Program-made: the position numbers and the translations under genes
Origin: Oscillospiraceae bacterium
Lineage (GTDB): Bacteria > Bacillota > Clostridia > Oscillospirales > Acutalibacteraceae
NCBI GenBank assembly: GCA_015066465.1
Contig: SVOI01000019.1
Coordinates: 1 to 37,826 of the forward strand
DNA: 37,826 nucleotides
Direction: 5' to 3'
Shown here: positions 15,730 through 24,348 of the stretch, piece by piece
Numbering within the stretch: the stretch's first letter is position 1
Layout: each line of letters starts with the position of its first letter
Notes under the pieces: model-generated
Database searches by the model: none
What the model saw: only the letters and a program-made list of their open reading frames with translations
What the model was told of the DNA's origin: nothing

Positions 15730-17376
15730 ATGAGAAATTTGCCGATTACGGAGTATCTCGTAAACAATGCAAAGAACTTCAAAGATGATGTTGCATTGGT
15801 TGAAATTAATCCTGAGGTAGAAGAGAAAAACAGAGTTACCTGGCGTGAATATTCGCTTATTGAGCCAAGTAACACCAATTCTTTGAGAAAAGAAATGACC
15901 TGGGGCGAATTTGATAAAAAGGCAAATCGCTTCGCTAACCTTCTTCTTTCAAGAGGAATAAAAAAGGGTGACAGAGTTGCTATTCTCTTAATGAATAGCA
16001 TTGAGTGGCTTCCTGTATATTTTGGTGTTTTAAAAGCGGGTGCTTTAGCAGTACCGCTTAACTATCGTTATACAGCTGAAGAAATTAAATACTGTTTAAA
16101 ACTTTCAGATAGTAGTGTTCTTGTTTTTGGTCCTGAATTTATTGGTCGTGTTGAAGAAATCTGTGACAGAATTCCTGATGTGAAATACACGTTTTACGTA
16201 GGTGAAGATTGCCCTACATTCTCAGAAAGCTACGATGAACTTGTTACATATTGCTCAACAAAAGCACCAAATGTAACATTAAGTGATGATGACGATGCAG
16301 CGGTTTATTTTTCGTCTGGTACAACAGGCTTTCCTAAAGCGATTTTACACGCTCACAGAAGCTTGGTTCACGCTGCAAAAACTGAACAGGCACACCACTC
16401 ACAAGCTAAAGACGATGTATTTTTATGTATTCCACCACTTTACCACACTGGTGCTAAAATGCACTGGTTTGGTTCGCTTGTTGTCGGAAGTAAAGCTGTT
16501 ATTTTAAAAGGTACAAAACCAAAATGGATTATAAAAACTGCAAGTGACGAAAAATGCTCTATAGTGTGGCTTCTGGTTCCTTGGGCTCAGGATATTCTTG
16601 ATGCTATCGACAGAAAAGATATTGATTTAAGTGAATACGAGCTTGATAGGTGGCGTCTTATGCACATAGGTGCACAACCAGTTCCACCAAGCCTTATAAA
16701 ACGTTGGCTTTCAGTATTTCCACACCACCAATATGATACAAACTATGGTCTTAGCGAATCAATAGGACCAGGTTGTGTTCATTTAGGTGTCGAAAACGTT
16801 CACAAGGTTGGTGCTATTGGTAAAGCGGGTTATGGCTGGGAAGTTAAGATTGTTAACGAAAACGGCGAAGCAGTAGAAAAAGGCGACGTAGGTGAGTTAG
16901 CAGTCAAAGGCCCAGGTGTTATGACCTGTTACTATAAAGACGAAAAAGCAACAAACGATGTTCTTCGTGATGGGTGGCTTTTTACTGGTGATATGGCAAG
17001 AGAAGATGAAGATGGTTTTATCTTCCTTGTTGACAGAAAGAAAGACGTTATTATTTCTGGTGGTGAAAACCTTTACCCAGTGCAGATTGAAGACTTCTTG
17101 AGAAAGCATCCTTTAATAAAAGACGTTGCAGTAATTGGGCTTCCTGATGCACGTCTTGGTGAAATTGCAACTGCAATTATTGAAGTTAAAGATGACGAAA
17201 CTCTTACAGAAGATGATATTAATGACTTCTGCTACGATTTACCAAGATATAAGAGGCCAAGAAAAATTATCTTTGCTTCTGTTCCACGTAACCCTACAGG
17301 TAAAATTGAAAAGCCTAAATTACGTGAGATGTATTGTGGCGAAAGCGTTGTTGCAAAGCAAAACGAAATTAAATAA
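15730..17376 (+). CDS. AMP-dependent acyl-CoA synthetase, putative aryl/fatty acid:CoA ligase
   Basis: An adenylate-forming enzyme (ANL superfamily) joining a carboxylic acid to CoA via an acyl-AMP. Motifs in order: P-loop YFSSGTTGFPKAI (near residue 195), LCIPPLYHTGA, YGLSESIGPG, DGWLFTGDMA, VDRKKDVIISGGENLYP and the C-terminal PRNPTGKIEKPK lysine motif. At 548 residues it is a normal full-length member. Placed directly before iorA and iorB, it probably activates an organic acid whose CoA ester IorAB makes or consumes, such as an arylacetate. The ATG at 15730 is only 1 base after AAAGG; the in-frame TTG at 15739 has better spacing and may be the real start. Confidence 0.9.
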   Translation: MRNLPITEYLVNNAKNFKDDVALVEINPEVEEKNRVTWREYSLIEPSNTNSLRKEMTWGEFDKKANRFANLLLSRGIKKGDRVAILLMNSIEWLPVYFGVLKAGALAVPLNYRYTAEEIKYCLKLSDSSVLVFGPEFIGRVEEICDRIPDVKYTFYVGEDCPTFSESYDELVTYCSTKAPNVTLSDDDDAAVYFSSGTTGFPKAILHAHRSLVHAAKTEQAHHSQAKDDVFLCIPPLYHTGAKMHWFGSLVVGSKAVILKGTKPKWIIKTASDEKCSIVWLLVPWAQDILDAIDRKDIDLSEYELDRWRLMHIGAQPVPPSLIKRWLSVFPHHQYDTNYGLSESIGPGCVHLGVENVHKVGAIGKAGYGWEVKIVNENGEAVEKGDVGELAVKGPGVMTCYYKDEKATNDVLRDGWLFTGDMAREDEDGFIFLVDRKKDVIISGGENLYPVQIEDFLRKHPLIKDVAVIGLPDARLGEIATAIIEVKDDETLTEDDINDFCYDLPRYKRPRKIIFASVPRNPTGKIEKPKLREMYCGESVVAKQNEIK

Positions 17377-17408
17377 TTAAATTTTACATAGAGAGAAAGA
17401 TTGGATTT

Positions 17409-19145
17409 ATGAAAAAATTACTTTTAGGTAACGAAGCGGTTGCACGTGGTCTTTACGAAGCCGGTTGCAGAGTTGCTTCAAGCTACCCTGGTACACCAAG
17501 TACTGAAATTACAGAATTTATTGCAGAGTATGATGAAATCAAAAGTGAGTGGGCACCAAACGAAAAAGTTGCTTGTGAAGTTGCTTTTGGTGCTGCAGTT
17601 GCAGGCGCACGTTCTTTCTGTGCTATGAAGCACGTAGGGCTTAACGTTGCAGCAGACCCACTTTTTACATCTTCTTACACAGGTGTAAATGCTGGTATGG
17701 TTATAATTGTTGCCGATGACCCTGGTATGCACTCTTCCCAGAACGAACAGGATAGCCGTCACTATGCTAAAGGCTCTAAAATTATGATGTTAGAACCATC
17801 TGACTCAGAAGAATGCCTTAAATATTCAAAATTAGCGTTCGAATTATCAGAAAGATTTGATACACCAATTCTTTTAAGACTTACTACAAGAGTTTCTCAC
17901 TCAAGAAGCCTTGCAGAAATCGGCGAAAGAGTTGACGGTGGTCTTAAATCTTATGAAAAAAATCCACAAAAGTACGTAATGGTCCCTGCCAATGCAAAGG
18001 GTAAACACGTCGTAGTGGAAAAGCGTATTTTAGAGCAGACTGAATTCTGTGAAAAAGAAGCAGTAGAAATCGGTCTTAATACAGTAGAATATAACTCAAA
18101 GAAAATTGGCGTTATTACTTCTGGTATTACATATACTTACGCAAAAGAAGCGTTGGGCGATAATGCATCTTACTTGAAATTAGGTTGTGTTTACCCACTT
18201 CCAGAAAAGCTTATTAAAGATTTCTGTAGCGAATGCGAAACTGTTTATGTTCTTGAAGAACTTGACGATTATCTTGAAACACATTGCAGAAAAATCGGTG
18301 TTAATGTAATTGGTAAAGAAGCATTTACACTTTTGGGTGAATATTCACAAGGACTTATAAAAAAAGTTGTTTTAGGTGAAGAGGTTAAGAATATTACAGC
18401 TGATGTAAATATTCCAGCACGCCCACCAGTTCTTTGTGCTGGTTGCCCACACCGTGGACTTTTCTTTGCACTTAAAAAGCTTAACGTTACTGTTAGTGGT
18501 GATATTGGTTGTTACACTTTAGGTGTTGCAAAACCACTTGGTATGATGGATACCGTTCTTTGTATGGGTGGTAGCGTTTCAGGTCTTCACGGCAGAAACT
18601 TAGCAGACCCAGAAAATGCTAACAGAAGTGTTGCAGTTATTGGCGATTCAACGTTTATCCATTCAGGTATTACAGGTCTTATAGATATTGCTTATAACAA
18701 TACAAATTCTGTTACTATTATTCTTGATAACAGCATTACTGGTATGACAGGTCACCAACAGAACCCTACAACAGGTAAAAATATTAAGGGTGACCCTGCA
18801 ACAGCAGTAAGCCTTGAAAAGCTTTGTGAAGCAGTTGGTATTAAAAATATATTTGTTGTTGACCCTTATAACTTAAAAGAAACAGAAGATGGTATTAGAA
18901 AAGCTCTTTCTTTAAATGAAGCAGCAGTTGTTATTTCAAGAAGACCTTGTGCCTTACTTAAAACAGTTAAACATAAACCTGCTTTAAAGGTAGATAAAGA
19001 TAAATGTAAGTCTTGCAAAGCTTGTATGAAAATTGGTTGCCCTGCAATCAGTATGAAAGATGGAAAAGCAGAAATTGACTTTACACAATGCTTAGGTTGC
19101 GGTGTTTGTGAACAACTTTGCAAATTCGATGCAATCGGAGAATAA
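17409..19145 (+). CDS. iorA: indolepyruvate ferredoxin oxidoreductase, alpha subunit
   Basis: Thiamine-pyrophosphate enzyme interconverting arylpyruvate plus CoA with arylacetyl-CoA, CO2 and reduced ferredoxin. The 578 residues show GNEAVARGLYEAGCRVASSYPGTPSTEI at the start, the VIIVADDPGMHSSQNEQDSR block, CAGCPHRGLF, the TPP site GDSTFIHSGITGL...DNSITGMTGHQQ, and two C-terminal [4Fe-4S] motifs (CKSCKACMKIGCP and CLGCGVCEQLC). It is full length for the family, which runs near 580-600. It lies 32 bases after the acyl-CoA synthetase and 13 bases before iorB. With the T-box-controlled paaK downstream, I infer use in reductive carboxylation of arylacetyl-CoA to make aromatic amino acids. Confidence 0.97.
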   Translation: MKKLLLGNEAVARGLYEAGCRVASSYPGTPSTEITEFIAEYDEIKSEWAPNEKVACEVAFGAAVAGARSFCAMKHVGLNVAADPLFTSSYTGVNAGMVIIVADDPGMHSSQNEQDSRHYAKGSKIMMLEPSDSEECLKYSKLAFELSERFDTPILLRLTTRVSHSRSLAEIGERVDGGLKSYEKNPQKYVMVPANAKGKHVVVEKRILEQTEFCEKEAVEIGLNTVEYNSKKIGVITSGITYTYAKEALGDNASYLKLGCVYPLPEKLIKDFCSECETVYVLEELDDYLETHCRKIGVNVIGKEAFTLLGEYSQGLIKKVVLGEEVKNITADVNIPARPPVLCAGCPHRGLFFALKKLNVTVSGDIGCYTLGVAKPLGMMDTVLCMGGSVSGLHGRNLADPENANRSVAVIGDSTFIHSGITGLIDIAYNNTNSVTIILDNSITGMTGHQQNPTTGKNIKGDPATAVSLEKLCEAVGIKNIFVVDPYNLKETEDGIRKALSLNEAAVVISRRPCALLKTVKHKPALKVDKDKCKSCKACMKIGCPAISMKDGKAEIDFTQCLGCGVCEQLCKFDAIGE

Positions 19146-19158
19146 GGGGGCAGTAAAA

Positions 19159-19728
19159 ATGGTTAAATCAATTATGATAGTTGGTGTAGGCGGTCAAGGT
19201 ACACTTCTTTCAAGTAGAATTTTAGGTACTGCACTTCTTATGAAGGGCTACGACGTTAAGGTTTCTGAGGTTCATGGTATGAGCCAACGTGGCGGTTCTG
19301 TTGTTACCTACGTGAAATACGGTGACAAAGTTTATTCACCGGTTGTAGGTCTTGGCGAAGCAGATATTATTTTAGCATTTGAACAACTTGAGGCGGCTCG
19401 CTGGTTAAATCACCTTAAAATCGGCGGTAAAATCGTTACAAACACACAAAAAATTGACCCAATGTCAGTTGTTATCGGTGATGCGGAATACCCAGAAGGT
19501 GTTATTGATTCAATAAAAAATGCTGGTGTTGAAATATATACACTTGATGCACTCTCAAAAGCAGTTGAAGCCGGTAACCCGAAATCTGCCAACGTTGTTT
19601 TAATTGGTGCTATGGCTAAGACTACCGATATTGAAAAAGATATCTGGTTAGAAGCGTTAAAACAAAACGTACCAGAGAAGTTTTTAGATGTAAACCTAAA
19701 AGCATTTGAGTTGGGCTATAACTCATAA
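19159..19728 (+). CDS. iorB: indolepyruvate ferredoxin oxidoreductase, beta subunit
   Basis: The small gamma-domain-like subunit that pairs with IorA. MVKSIMIVGVGGQGTLLSSRILG is the family's start motif; SEVHGMSQRGGSVVTYVKYG and the ADIILAFEQLEAARW block follow, and it is 189 residues long as expected. The ATG at 19159 is chosen because AAGGGGG (19144-19150) precedes it; an upstream in-frame extension overlapping iorA has no family similarity. It ends the first transcript of the aryl-acid block. The T-box leader with its own promoter begins about 50 bases further on. Confidence 0.96.
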   Translation: MVKSIMIVGVGGQGTLLSSRILGTALLMKGYDVKVSEVHGMSQRGGSVVTYVKYGDKVYSPVVGLGEADIILAFEQLEAARWLNHLKIGGKIVTNTQKIDPMSVVIGDAEYPEGVIDSIKNAGVEIYTLDALSKAVEAGNPKSANVVLIGAMAKTTDIEKDIWLEALKQNVPEKFLDVNLKAFELGYNS

Positions 19729-19776
19729 ATCGATAAAAAATATTTGATTGCAAACAAAACTTTTTTGGTAAAAGTA

Positions 19777-19805
19777 TTGACTTTTTTTAGTCAGAATGGT
19801 ATATT
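19777..19805 (+). promoter_or_regulatory. promoter of the T-box-paaK transcript
   Basis: TTGACT (19777-19782), 17 bases, TATATT (19800-19805), placed just before the first base of T-box stem I. This gives paaK and the ACT gene a transcript separate from iorAB. Confidence 0.75.
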
Positions 19806-19814
19806 CAAAATATT

Positions 19815-20085
19815 AAATGCGATGACCAGAAAGTAGTAGGTTGGAGAGTTTCTTCAGAGAGTTGCCGTACGGTGCAAGGCAATGTGACTCACTTCTCGAA
19901 TTCCTTCTGTTAGCAGTGCGCTGAACGAGATTTTCTCAATTAGGATGCAACGGGTGTTCCCGTAACAGAACTAAGGTATGATAGTACCTGATAAGGTCGT
20001 TACTGTGAGGTTGCGACAAACTGAGGTGGTACCACGGGAAAATTTCTCGTCCTCTGTATTCTTCGGAATGCGGAGGGCGTTTTTA
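19815..20085 (+). promoter_or_regulatory. T-box riboswitch, specifier read as UUC (Phe), controlling paaK-ACT
   Basis: The 406-base gap between iorB and paaK holds a complete T-box leader. Stem I runs from about 19820: the AGTA-type S-turn (AAGTAGTAGG, 19831-19840), the CAGAGAG bulge region (19855-19861), the distal arm with GGTGCAA, and the specifier strand CTCGAATTCC with TTC at 19901-19903 directly after GAA. The T-box core GAGGTGGTACCACG is at 20023-20036, where TGGT pairs with the ACCA end of the tRNA and predicts discriminator A. tRNA-Phe has A; tRNA-Ser, the alternative reading with UCC one base on, normally has G. A terminator follows. Uncharged tRNA should favour read-through. Confidence 0.93.
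20048..20085 (+). terminator. T-box regulated intrinsic terminator
   Basis: A 14-bp stem with G-T wobbles (20048-20061 with 20066-20079) capped by a TTCG tetraloop is followed by a run of T. The 5' strand overlaps the sequence after the T-box core, so antiterminator and terminator exclude each other. Confidence 0.92.
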
Positions 20086-20134
20086 TTTGCCTTTTCTCAT
20101 TTCGAAAAAACAAAACAGAAAGGGTGTACAAAAA

Positions 20135-21442
20135 ATGTCACAGAATTATTATCAAAAAGAAATTGAAACTATGTCTCGTGAGGAGATGAAAAAGCTTCAA
20201 TCAGAAAAACTTGTTAAGCAAGTAAAACACGTTTACGAAAACGTTCCTTACTACAAAAATCTTATGGATGAAAAAGGTGTAAAACCAGAAGATATCAAAG
20301 GTATTGACGATTTACATAAGCTCCCATTTTTATCAAAAGCAGATTTAAGAGATGCATATCCTTACGGACTTTTAGCAAAGCCACTTGAAGATTGCGTTCG
20401 TATTCATTCTACATCAGGTACAACAGGCCGCAGAGTAGTTGCTTTCTATACACAAAACGACGTAGATTTGTGGGAAGATTGCTGTGCTCGTGCTATTGTT
20501 GCTGCTGGCGGTAGCAACAAAGACGTTTGTCAGGTTGCTTACGGCTATGGCCTTTTCACTGGTGGTGCAGGTCTTCACGGTGGTTCTCATAAGGTCGGTT
20601 GCCTTACATTACCAATGTCTTCTGGTAATACAGACCGTCAGATTCAGTTTATGGAAGACCTTAAAGCGACAATTCTTTGTTGTACACCTTCTTATGCCGC
20701 ATATATTGGTGAAAGCTTAAAAGAACAGGGTTATAAACCAGAAGATATTCCTCTTAAAGCTGGTATTTTTGGTGCAGAACCTTGGACTGAAGAAATGCGC
20801 AGAGGTATTGAAGAAACACTCGGTATTAAAGCGTATGACATTTATGGACTTACTGAAACAAGCGGTCCTGGTGTTGCTTTTGAATGTAGTGAACAAACAG
20901 GTATGCACGTAAATGAAGACCATTTCTATGCAGAAATAATTGACCCTGATACAGGCGAGGTTTTACCAGAGGGTAGCAAGGGTGAGCTTGTATTTACTGC
21001 TCTTGATAAAGAAGCATTCCCATTACTTCGTTATCGTACACGTGATATTTGTGTGCTTACACGTAAAGAATGCTCATGTGGCAGAACACTCGTAAAAATG
21101 GCAAAGCCTATGGGTAGAACTGACGATATGCTCATAATTCGTGGTGTTAACGTATTCCCAAGCCAGATTGAAACAGTTCTTCTTAAAGAGGGTTATGAGC
21201 CAAACTACCAGATTGTTGTTGATAGAGTAAATAACAATGATACATTTGAAGTAAACGTTGAAATGACACCAGAAAAATTCACTGATAAAGTAAGTGATAT
21301 TCTCAGTATGGAAAAAAGCCTTGCAAATGCAATGAAGATTATGCTTGGTATTAATCCTACAGTACACCTTGTTGCACCGAAATCTATTGCCCGTAGTGAA
21401 GGTAAAGCAGTTCGTGTTGTTGATAAGAGAAAGCTTATATAA
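20135..21442 (+). CDS. paaK: phenylacetate--CoA ligase
   Basis: An ATP-dependent arylacetate:CoA ligase of the ANL superfamily (phenylacetate plus ATP and CoA to phenylacetyl-CoA, AMP and PPi). PaaK-type features: YYQKEIETMSREEMKKLQ at the start, the P-loop IHSTSGTTGRRVV (near residue 92), GYGLFTGGAGLHGG, YGLTETSGPGVAFEC, RYRTRDI, GRTDDMLIIRGVNVFPSQIE and the ACT-like C-terminal lid. 435 residues is the normal length. The ATG at 20135 has AAAGGGTG upstream; the longer frame begins inside the terminator. It sits behind a T-box leader and before a double-ACT gene. With IorAB it would allow salvage of environmental arylacetates into aromatic amino acids. Confidence 0.97.
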   Translation: MSQNYYQKEIETMSREEMKKLQSEKLVKQVKHVYENVPYYKNLMDEKGVKPEDIKGIDDLHKLPFLSKADLRDAYPYGLLAKPLEDCVRIHSTSGTTGRRVVAFYTQNDVDLWEDCCARAIVAAGGSNKDVCQVAYGYGLFTGGAGLHGGSHKVGCLTLPMSSGNTDRQIQFMEDLKATILCCTPSYAAYIGESLKEQGYKPEDIPLKAGIFGAEPWTEEMRRGIEETLGIKAYDIYGLTETSGPGVAFECSEQTGMHVNEDHFYAEIIDPDTGEVLPEGSKGELVFTALDKEAFPLLRYRTRDICVLTRKECSCGRTLVKMAKPMGRTDDMLIIRGVNVFPSQIETVLLKEGYEPNYQIVVDRVNNNDTFEVNVEMTPEKFTDKVSDILSMEKSLANAMKIMLGINPTVHLVAPKSIARSEGKAVRVVDKRKLI

Positions 21443-21463
21443 TTTTGAAAGGGGTATTAAATT

Positions 21464-21895
21464 ATGTCTATTAAACAGTTAACAGTATTTGTTGAAAATA
21501 AGCAGGGCGCAGTTATTCCTATAACTGAAATACTTTCTGAAAACAATATAAATATCAGAGCGTTATCTATTGCAGAAACAGAAGATTTCGGTATTCTTCG
21601 TCTTATTGTAAATGATGTAGATGCTGCTGAAAAAATGCTTAAAGAAGCAGGATATCTTATAAAGGTTACAGATGTTGTTGGTGTTAAAATCGGCGATGCA
21701 CCAGGTAAGCTTACAGAAGCATTAAAGGTTCTTTCTGAAAACAAAATTAACTTAGAATATCTTTACGCTTTTATGGCAAGAACAGAAAGACACGCTTACG
21801 TTGTTTTAAGAGTTGAAGATAATGATTTAGCAATGAAAGCGTTAACAACCTCTGGCTTCCATATTATTACTGAAGCTGACGTTGATAAGTTATAA
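21464..21895 (+). CDS. tandem ACT domain protein
   Basis: A 143-residue cytosolic protein made of two ACT domains and nothing else: the first from IKQLTVFVENKQGAVIPITEILSENNI, the second from IKIGDAPGKLTEALKVLSENKI to about residue 138. ACT domains bind amino acids; stand-alone double-ACT proteins of this kind commonly sit beside paaK and iorAB in anaerobes and are thought to be amino acid sensors. It is 21 bases after paaK with AAAGGGG before the ATG, so it shares the T-box transcript. I infer feedback sensing of aromatic amino acids or arylacetates. A hairpin repeat element begins right after its stop. Confidence 0.93.
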   Translation: MSIKQLTVFVENKQGAVIPITEILSENNINIRALSIAETEDFGILRLIVNDVDAAEKMLKEAGYLIKVTDVVGVKIGDAPGKLTEALKVLSENKINLEYLYAFMARTERHAYVVLRVEDNDLAMKALTTSGFHIITEADVDKL

Positions 21896-21896
21896 T

Positions 21897-22092
21897 AAAT
21901 GCAGAATTCAGAATGCAAAATGCAGAATTTCGGGACCTGCGGTCAGCATTATAATAATTAATCGATAAAACAACAAGATTCTATCATTTAAAGTTTACGT
22001 AAATTTTAAATGATAGAATTTGTTTATTGTTATAATGCTGACTTACTAACTACTGACCACTGATTTACTTGCAACTTGAAACTTGAAACTGC
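21897..22092 (+). repeat. heptad-armed hairpin element, copy A
   Basis: The element begins directly after the ACT gene stop with 7-base units of the type ATGCAGA/ATGCAAA, then the shared TTCGG...CTGCGG stretch. A long inverted repeat follows, with outer arms GTCAGCATTATAA (21942-21954 with 22030-22042) and core ATTCTATCATTTAAA (21978-21992 with 22005-22019). The right-hand arm is another set of 7-base units (TACTGAC, CACTGAT, CAACTTG, AAACTTG). It runs up to about 20 bases before the yunB start. The core resembles copies B, C and D, but the loop and outer arms are diverged. Confidence 0.85.
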
Positions 22093-22115
22093 ATATACTA
22101 TTATTGGTGAAGTGT

Positions 22116-22793
22116 ATGGTAAAGTTTTATTTCAAGCCGAGACGACGAAGAATACATATAAAAGCAAAAAGATATATTCCAAGAAAACAAAAACACGCAC
22201 TCACCTTTAAAATAGTGTGCGTGTTTTTAATTTTGGCTACTCTGTTTGTACTTCTTGATATTCCTATAAGACCAGTTGTAAGGGAGAATGCAAAATATAT
22301 AGTAAAAAACGAAGTTGCTCTTATGATTAATGAATGTGTTGCAGGTTATCTGCAAGAAAACAATATTGCTTACACTGATTTAATAACAGTTTCTTTAAAT
22401 GATAAAAAAGAGGTGACTGCCGTAGGTACAAACACAATAGCAGTAAACAAATTGAAAACAGATATAACAAATGCTATTGCGAATGAATTGAAAGATAGCC
22501 GTGGTGAGAAAATAAGAGTTTCTTTGGGCAATCTTTTTGACAGTTACATTTTAGACTATATCGGAATTGAATTTCAGGTTAAATTAACTGACTATGGTTT
22601 TATAGAAACTGATATTTTATCAAGTTTCAAATCTTCAGGAATCAACCAGACCATACACAGAATTAATTTGAAAATTAAAGTAGAAATAAACGTAAATATA
22701 GGTACACTTTACCAAAAAGAAACAGTAGAAACTGAAATTCTTTTAGTCGAAACTGTTCTGCTTGGGAATGTACCAGAGATGTATATAAAATAA
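22116..22793 (+). CDS. yunB: sporulation protein YunB
   Basis: YunB is a SigE-controlled sporulation protein of Bacillus and Clostridia of unknown biochemical role. The 225-residue protein has a strongly basic start (KPRRRRIHIKAKRYIPRKQK), one TM helix (FKIVCVFLILATLFVLL) and an extracytoplasmic domain with AKYIVKNEVALMINECV, RVSLGNLFDSYIL and an INLKIKVEINVNIGTL strand, all in family order. It supports a spore-forming host. The ATG at 22116 with GGTGA about 7 bases upstream is preferred; TTG or GTG codons slightly upstream are possible. Hairpin elements A and B flank it on both sides, so it has little ordinary regulatory DNA. Confidence 0.9.
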   Translation: MVKFYFKPRRRRIHIKAKRYIPRKQKHALTFKIVCVFLILATLFVLLDIPIRPVVRENAKYIVKNEVALMINECVAGYLQENNIAYTDLITVSLNDKKEVTAVGTNTIAVNKLKTDITNAIANELKDSRGEKIRVSLGNLFDSYILDYIGIEFQVKLTDYGFIETDILSSFKSSGINQTIHRINLKIKVEINVNIGTLYQKETVETEILLVETVLLGNVPEMYIK

Positions 22794-22808
22794 GTGCTGA
22801 GCGGATTT

Positions 22809-23054
22809 TAATGCATAATTCACAATGCATAATGCACAATTTCGCCTTGGTTTTAATTGAAAGTTGAAAGTTGAAAATTGAAAGTTAAGAGGCAAAGCCG
22901 ATTATAATTAAATATTAAGATAAATAAATTTATCCTATCATTTAAAGTTCGATTTAGGTATCAACTAAAAATGATAGGATAAATTTTTGGTTATTCAATT
23001 ATAATTGCCAACGCAGTTCCGAAATTCTGCATTTTGCATTCTGAATTCTGCATT
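22809..23054 (-). repeat. heptad-armed hairpin element, copy B
   Basis: About 245 bases, nearly identical to copy C but in the opposite orientation. From the left it has ATTGTGC/ATTATGC-type heptads, GTTGAAA-type heptads and GGCAAAGCCGATTATAATTA. The hairpin has a perfect 17-bp stem (22927-22943 with 22969-22985, core TATCCTATCATTT); AATTATAATTGCC, AACGCAGTTCCG and TGCATTT/TGCATTC heptads follow, running up to the apgM stop codon at 23055-23057. Relative to apgM (minus strand), the GCAGAAT arm abuts the stop, as in copies A, C and E. It fills the gap between yunB and apgM. Confidence 0.9.
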
Positions 23055-24260
23055 TTAGAAAATGAACTCGTTCATCAATTCGTGCCCAACATCAATAAAA
23101 TTACCAGTAGCCTTTGCAGTGCTTTCTGTAAATGTCTCAATACCACTGTCAGCGTGCTTCGACTTCTGATAAATCATATAAGGCACAGGGTCACTTGCGT
23201 GAGTCATAGTTTTAATTGGTGTAGGGTGGTCAGGTAAAATCATAATTTTGTAGTCATCAAGCTTCTGGAGTTCAGGGAGAATTGTGCCTAAAACAAGCTC
23301 GTCAATCATTTCAATTGCTTTAACCTTATTGTGTGGCTCGTTTCTGTGGCCACACTCGTCGGGTGCTTCTAAATGTATGTAAACAAAATCGTGAGTTTTA
23401 AGTTCATCTAAAGCACATTTTGCTTTTCCTACAAAGTTTGTGTCAATGTAGCCGGTTGCACCTTCAACCTCTGGTGCAGACATATTAGCACATTTTGCAA
23501 TGCCTTTAAGTAAATCAACTGCAGAAATTATAGAGCCACTTACGTTGTATTTCTCTTTAAAGTCAGGTAAAGCAGGCTTTGTGCCTTCACCCCAGAGCCA
23601 GATTGAGTTAGCTGGTTTTTCACCTCTTGCAATTCTCTCTTTATTAACAGGGTGCTCCATTAAAAAATTATAACTTTCTTTCATCATTTTAATTAATTCT
23701 GTTGCATTAGGTGATGAAGAAAGATGCTCTTTTATAACCTTACCAGAGATATCGTGAGGTGGTGTCATTTTTCCTAAGTTTAAAGTACCATTGTTCCACA
23801 CAAGACAATGTCTGTAAGCAACGCCACCATAGAATTTAAAAATATCATTACCAAAGTGCTCTTCAACAGATTTAATGATTTCTCTTGCTTCTTTAGTAGA
23901 AATGTCACCAGCACTGTAATCTACCATTGTTTTATCTTCATAGTTTTCTTCATCACTAAGTGTAACTAAATTGCAACGGAAGATAATATCAGTATCCTTC
24001 ATATCAACACCGATGCTTACCGCCTCAAGTGGTGAGCGACCTGTGTAGCATTCTCTTGGGTTGTAGCCTAAAACGCTCATATTCGCAATATCGCTACCAG
24101 GCTTTAAACCGTCATCAACAGTTTTTACAATACCCATTTTGCCGTGCCTTGCCAAAAAATCAAGGTTTGGCTTTTTAGCTACCTCCATAGGTGTTTTGCC
24201 ATTTAAAGCGTCAACTGGGTAGTCTGCCATACCATCATAAAGTACAACTACATATTTCAT
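23055..24260 (-). CDS. apgM: archaeal-type cofactor-independent phosphoglycerate mutase family protein, possible homoserine kinase
   Basis: An alkaline-phosphatase-superfamily protein of 401 residues. Metal and nucleophile motifs are visible: LYDGMADYP (metal Asp9), PGSDIANMSVLGYNP, YTGRSPLEA, HLEAPDECGHRNE and ILPDHPTP. The family was named for 2,3-BPG-independent phosphoglycerate mutase of archaea, but many bacterial members are thought to act as homoserine kinase. A hom gene about 5.4 kb away fits the second role, so either activity is possible. AAGGTG precedes the ATG. It is divergent from the sugar isomerase-like gene, sharing a 150-base intergenic region with a promoter on each strand, and its stop codon abuts repeat copy B. 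Confidence 0.88.
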   Translation of the reverse strand: MKYVVVLYDGMADYPVDALNGKTPMEVAKKPNLDFLARHGKMGIVKTVDDGLKPGSDIANMSVLGYNPRECYTGRSPLEAVSIGVDMKDTDIIFRCNLVTLSDEENYEDKTMVDYSAGDISTKEAREIIKSVEEHFGNDIFKFYGGVAYRHCLVWNNGTLNLGKMTPPHDISGKVIKEHLSSSPNATELIKMMKESYNFLMEHPVNKERIARGEKPANSIWLWGEGTKPALPDFKEKYNVSGSIISAVDLLKGIAKCANMSAPEVEGATGYIDTNFVGKAKCALDELKTHDFVYIHLEAPDECGHRNEPHNKVKAIEMIDELVLGTILPELQKLDDYKIMILPDHPTPIKTMTHASDPVPYMIYQKSKHADSGIETFTESTAKATGNFIDVGHELMNEFIF

Positions 24261-24300
24261 AAAATATCACCTTATATCTGTTCTGAAAAATTACTATATA

Positions 24301-24330
24301 AATATACAACTTATTTAAAGTGAATGTCAA
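24301..24330 (-). promoter_or_regulatory. promoter of apgM
   Basis: On the minus strand TTGACA (24325-24330), 18 bases, TATATT (24301-24306), 41 bases before the apgM ATG. Confidence 0.65.
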
Positions 24331-24348
24331 TAAAATGTGAAAAATATA

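Noticed and set aside
19901-19904. T-box specifier read one base later as UCC (Ser)
   Set aside because: The TGGT bulge predicts discriminator A, whereas tRNA-Ser normally has G, and the regulated genes are aryl-acid genes; kept only as a minor alternative.
19978-20166. Open frame of 62 codons across the T-box
   Set aside because: It runs through the conserved T-box core and terminator hairpin and has no ribosome binding site.
23034-23237. Plus-strand open frame of 67 codons
   Set aside because: Antisense to the apgM C-terminus and repeat copy B; no start signal.
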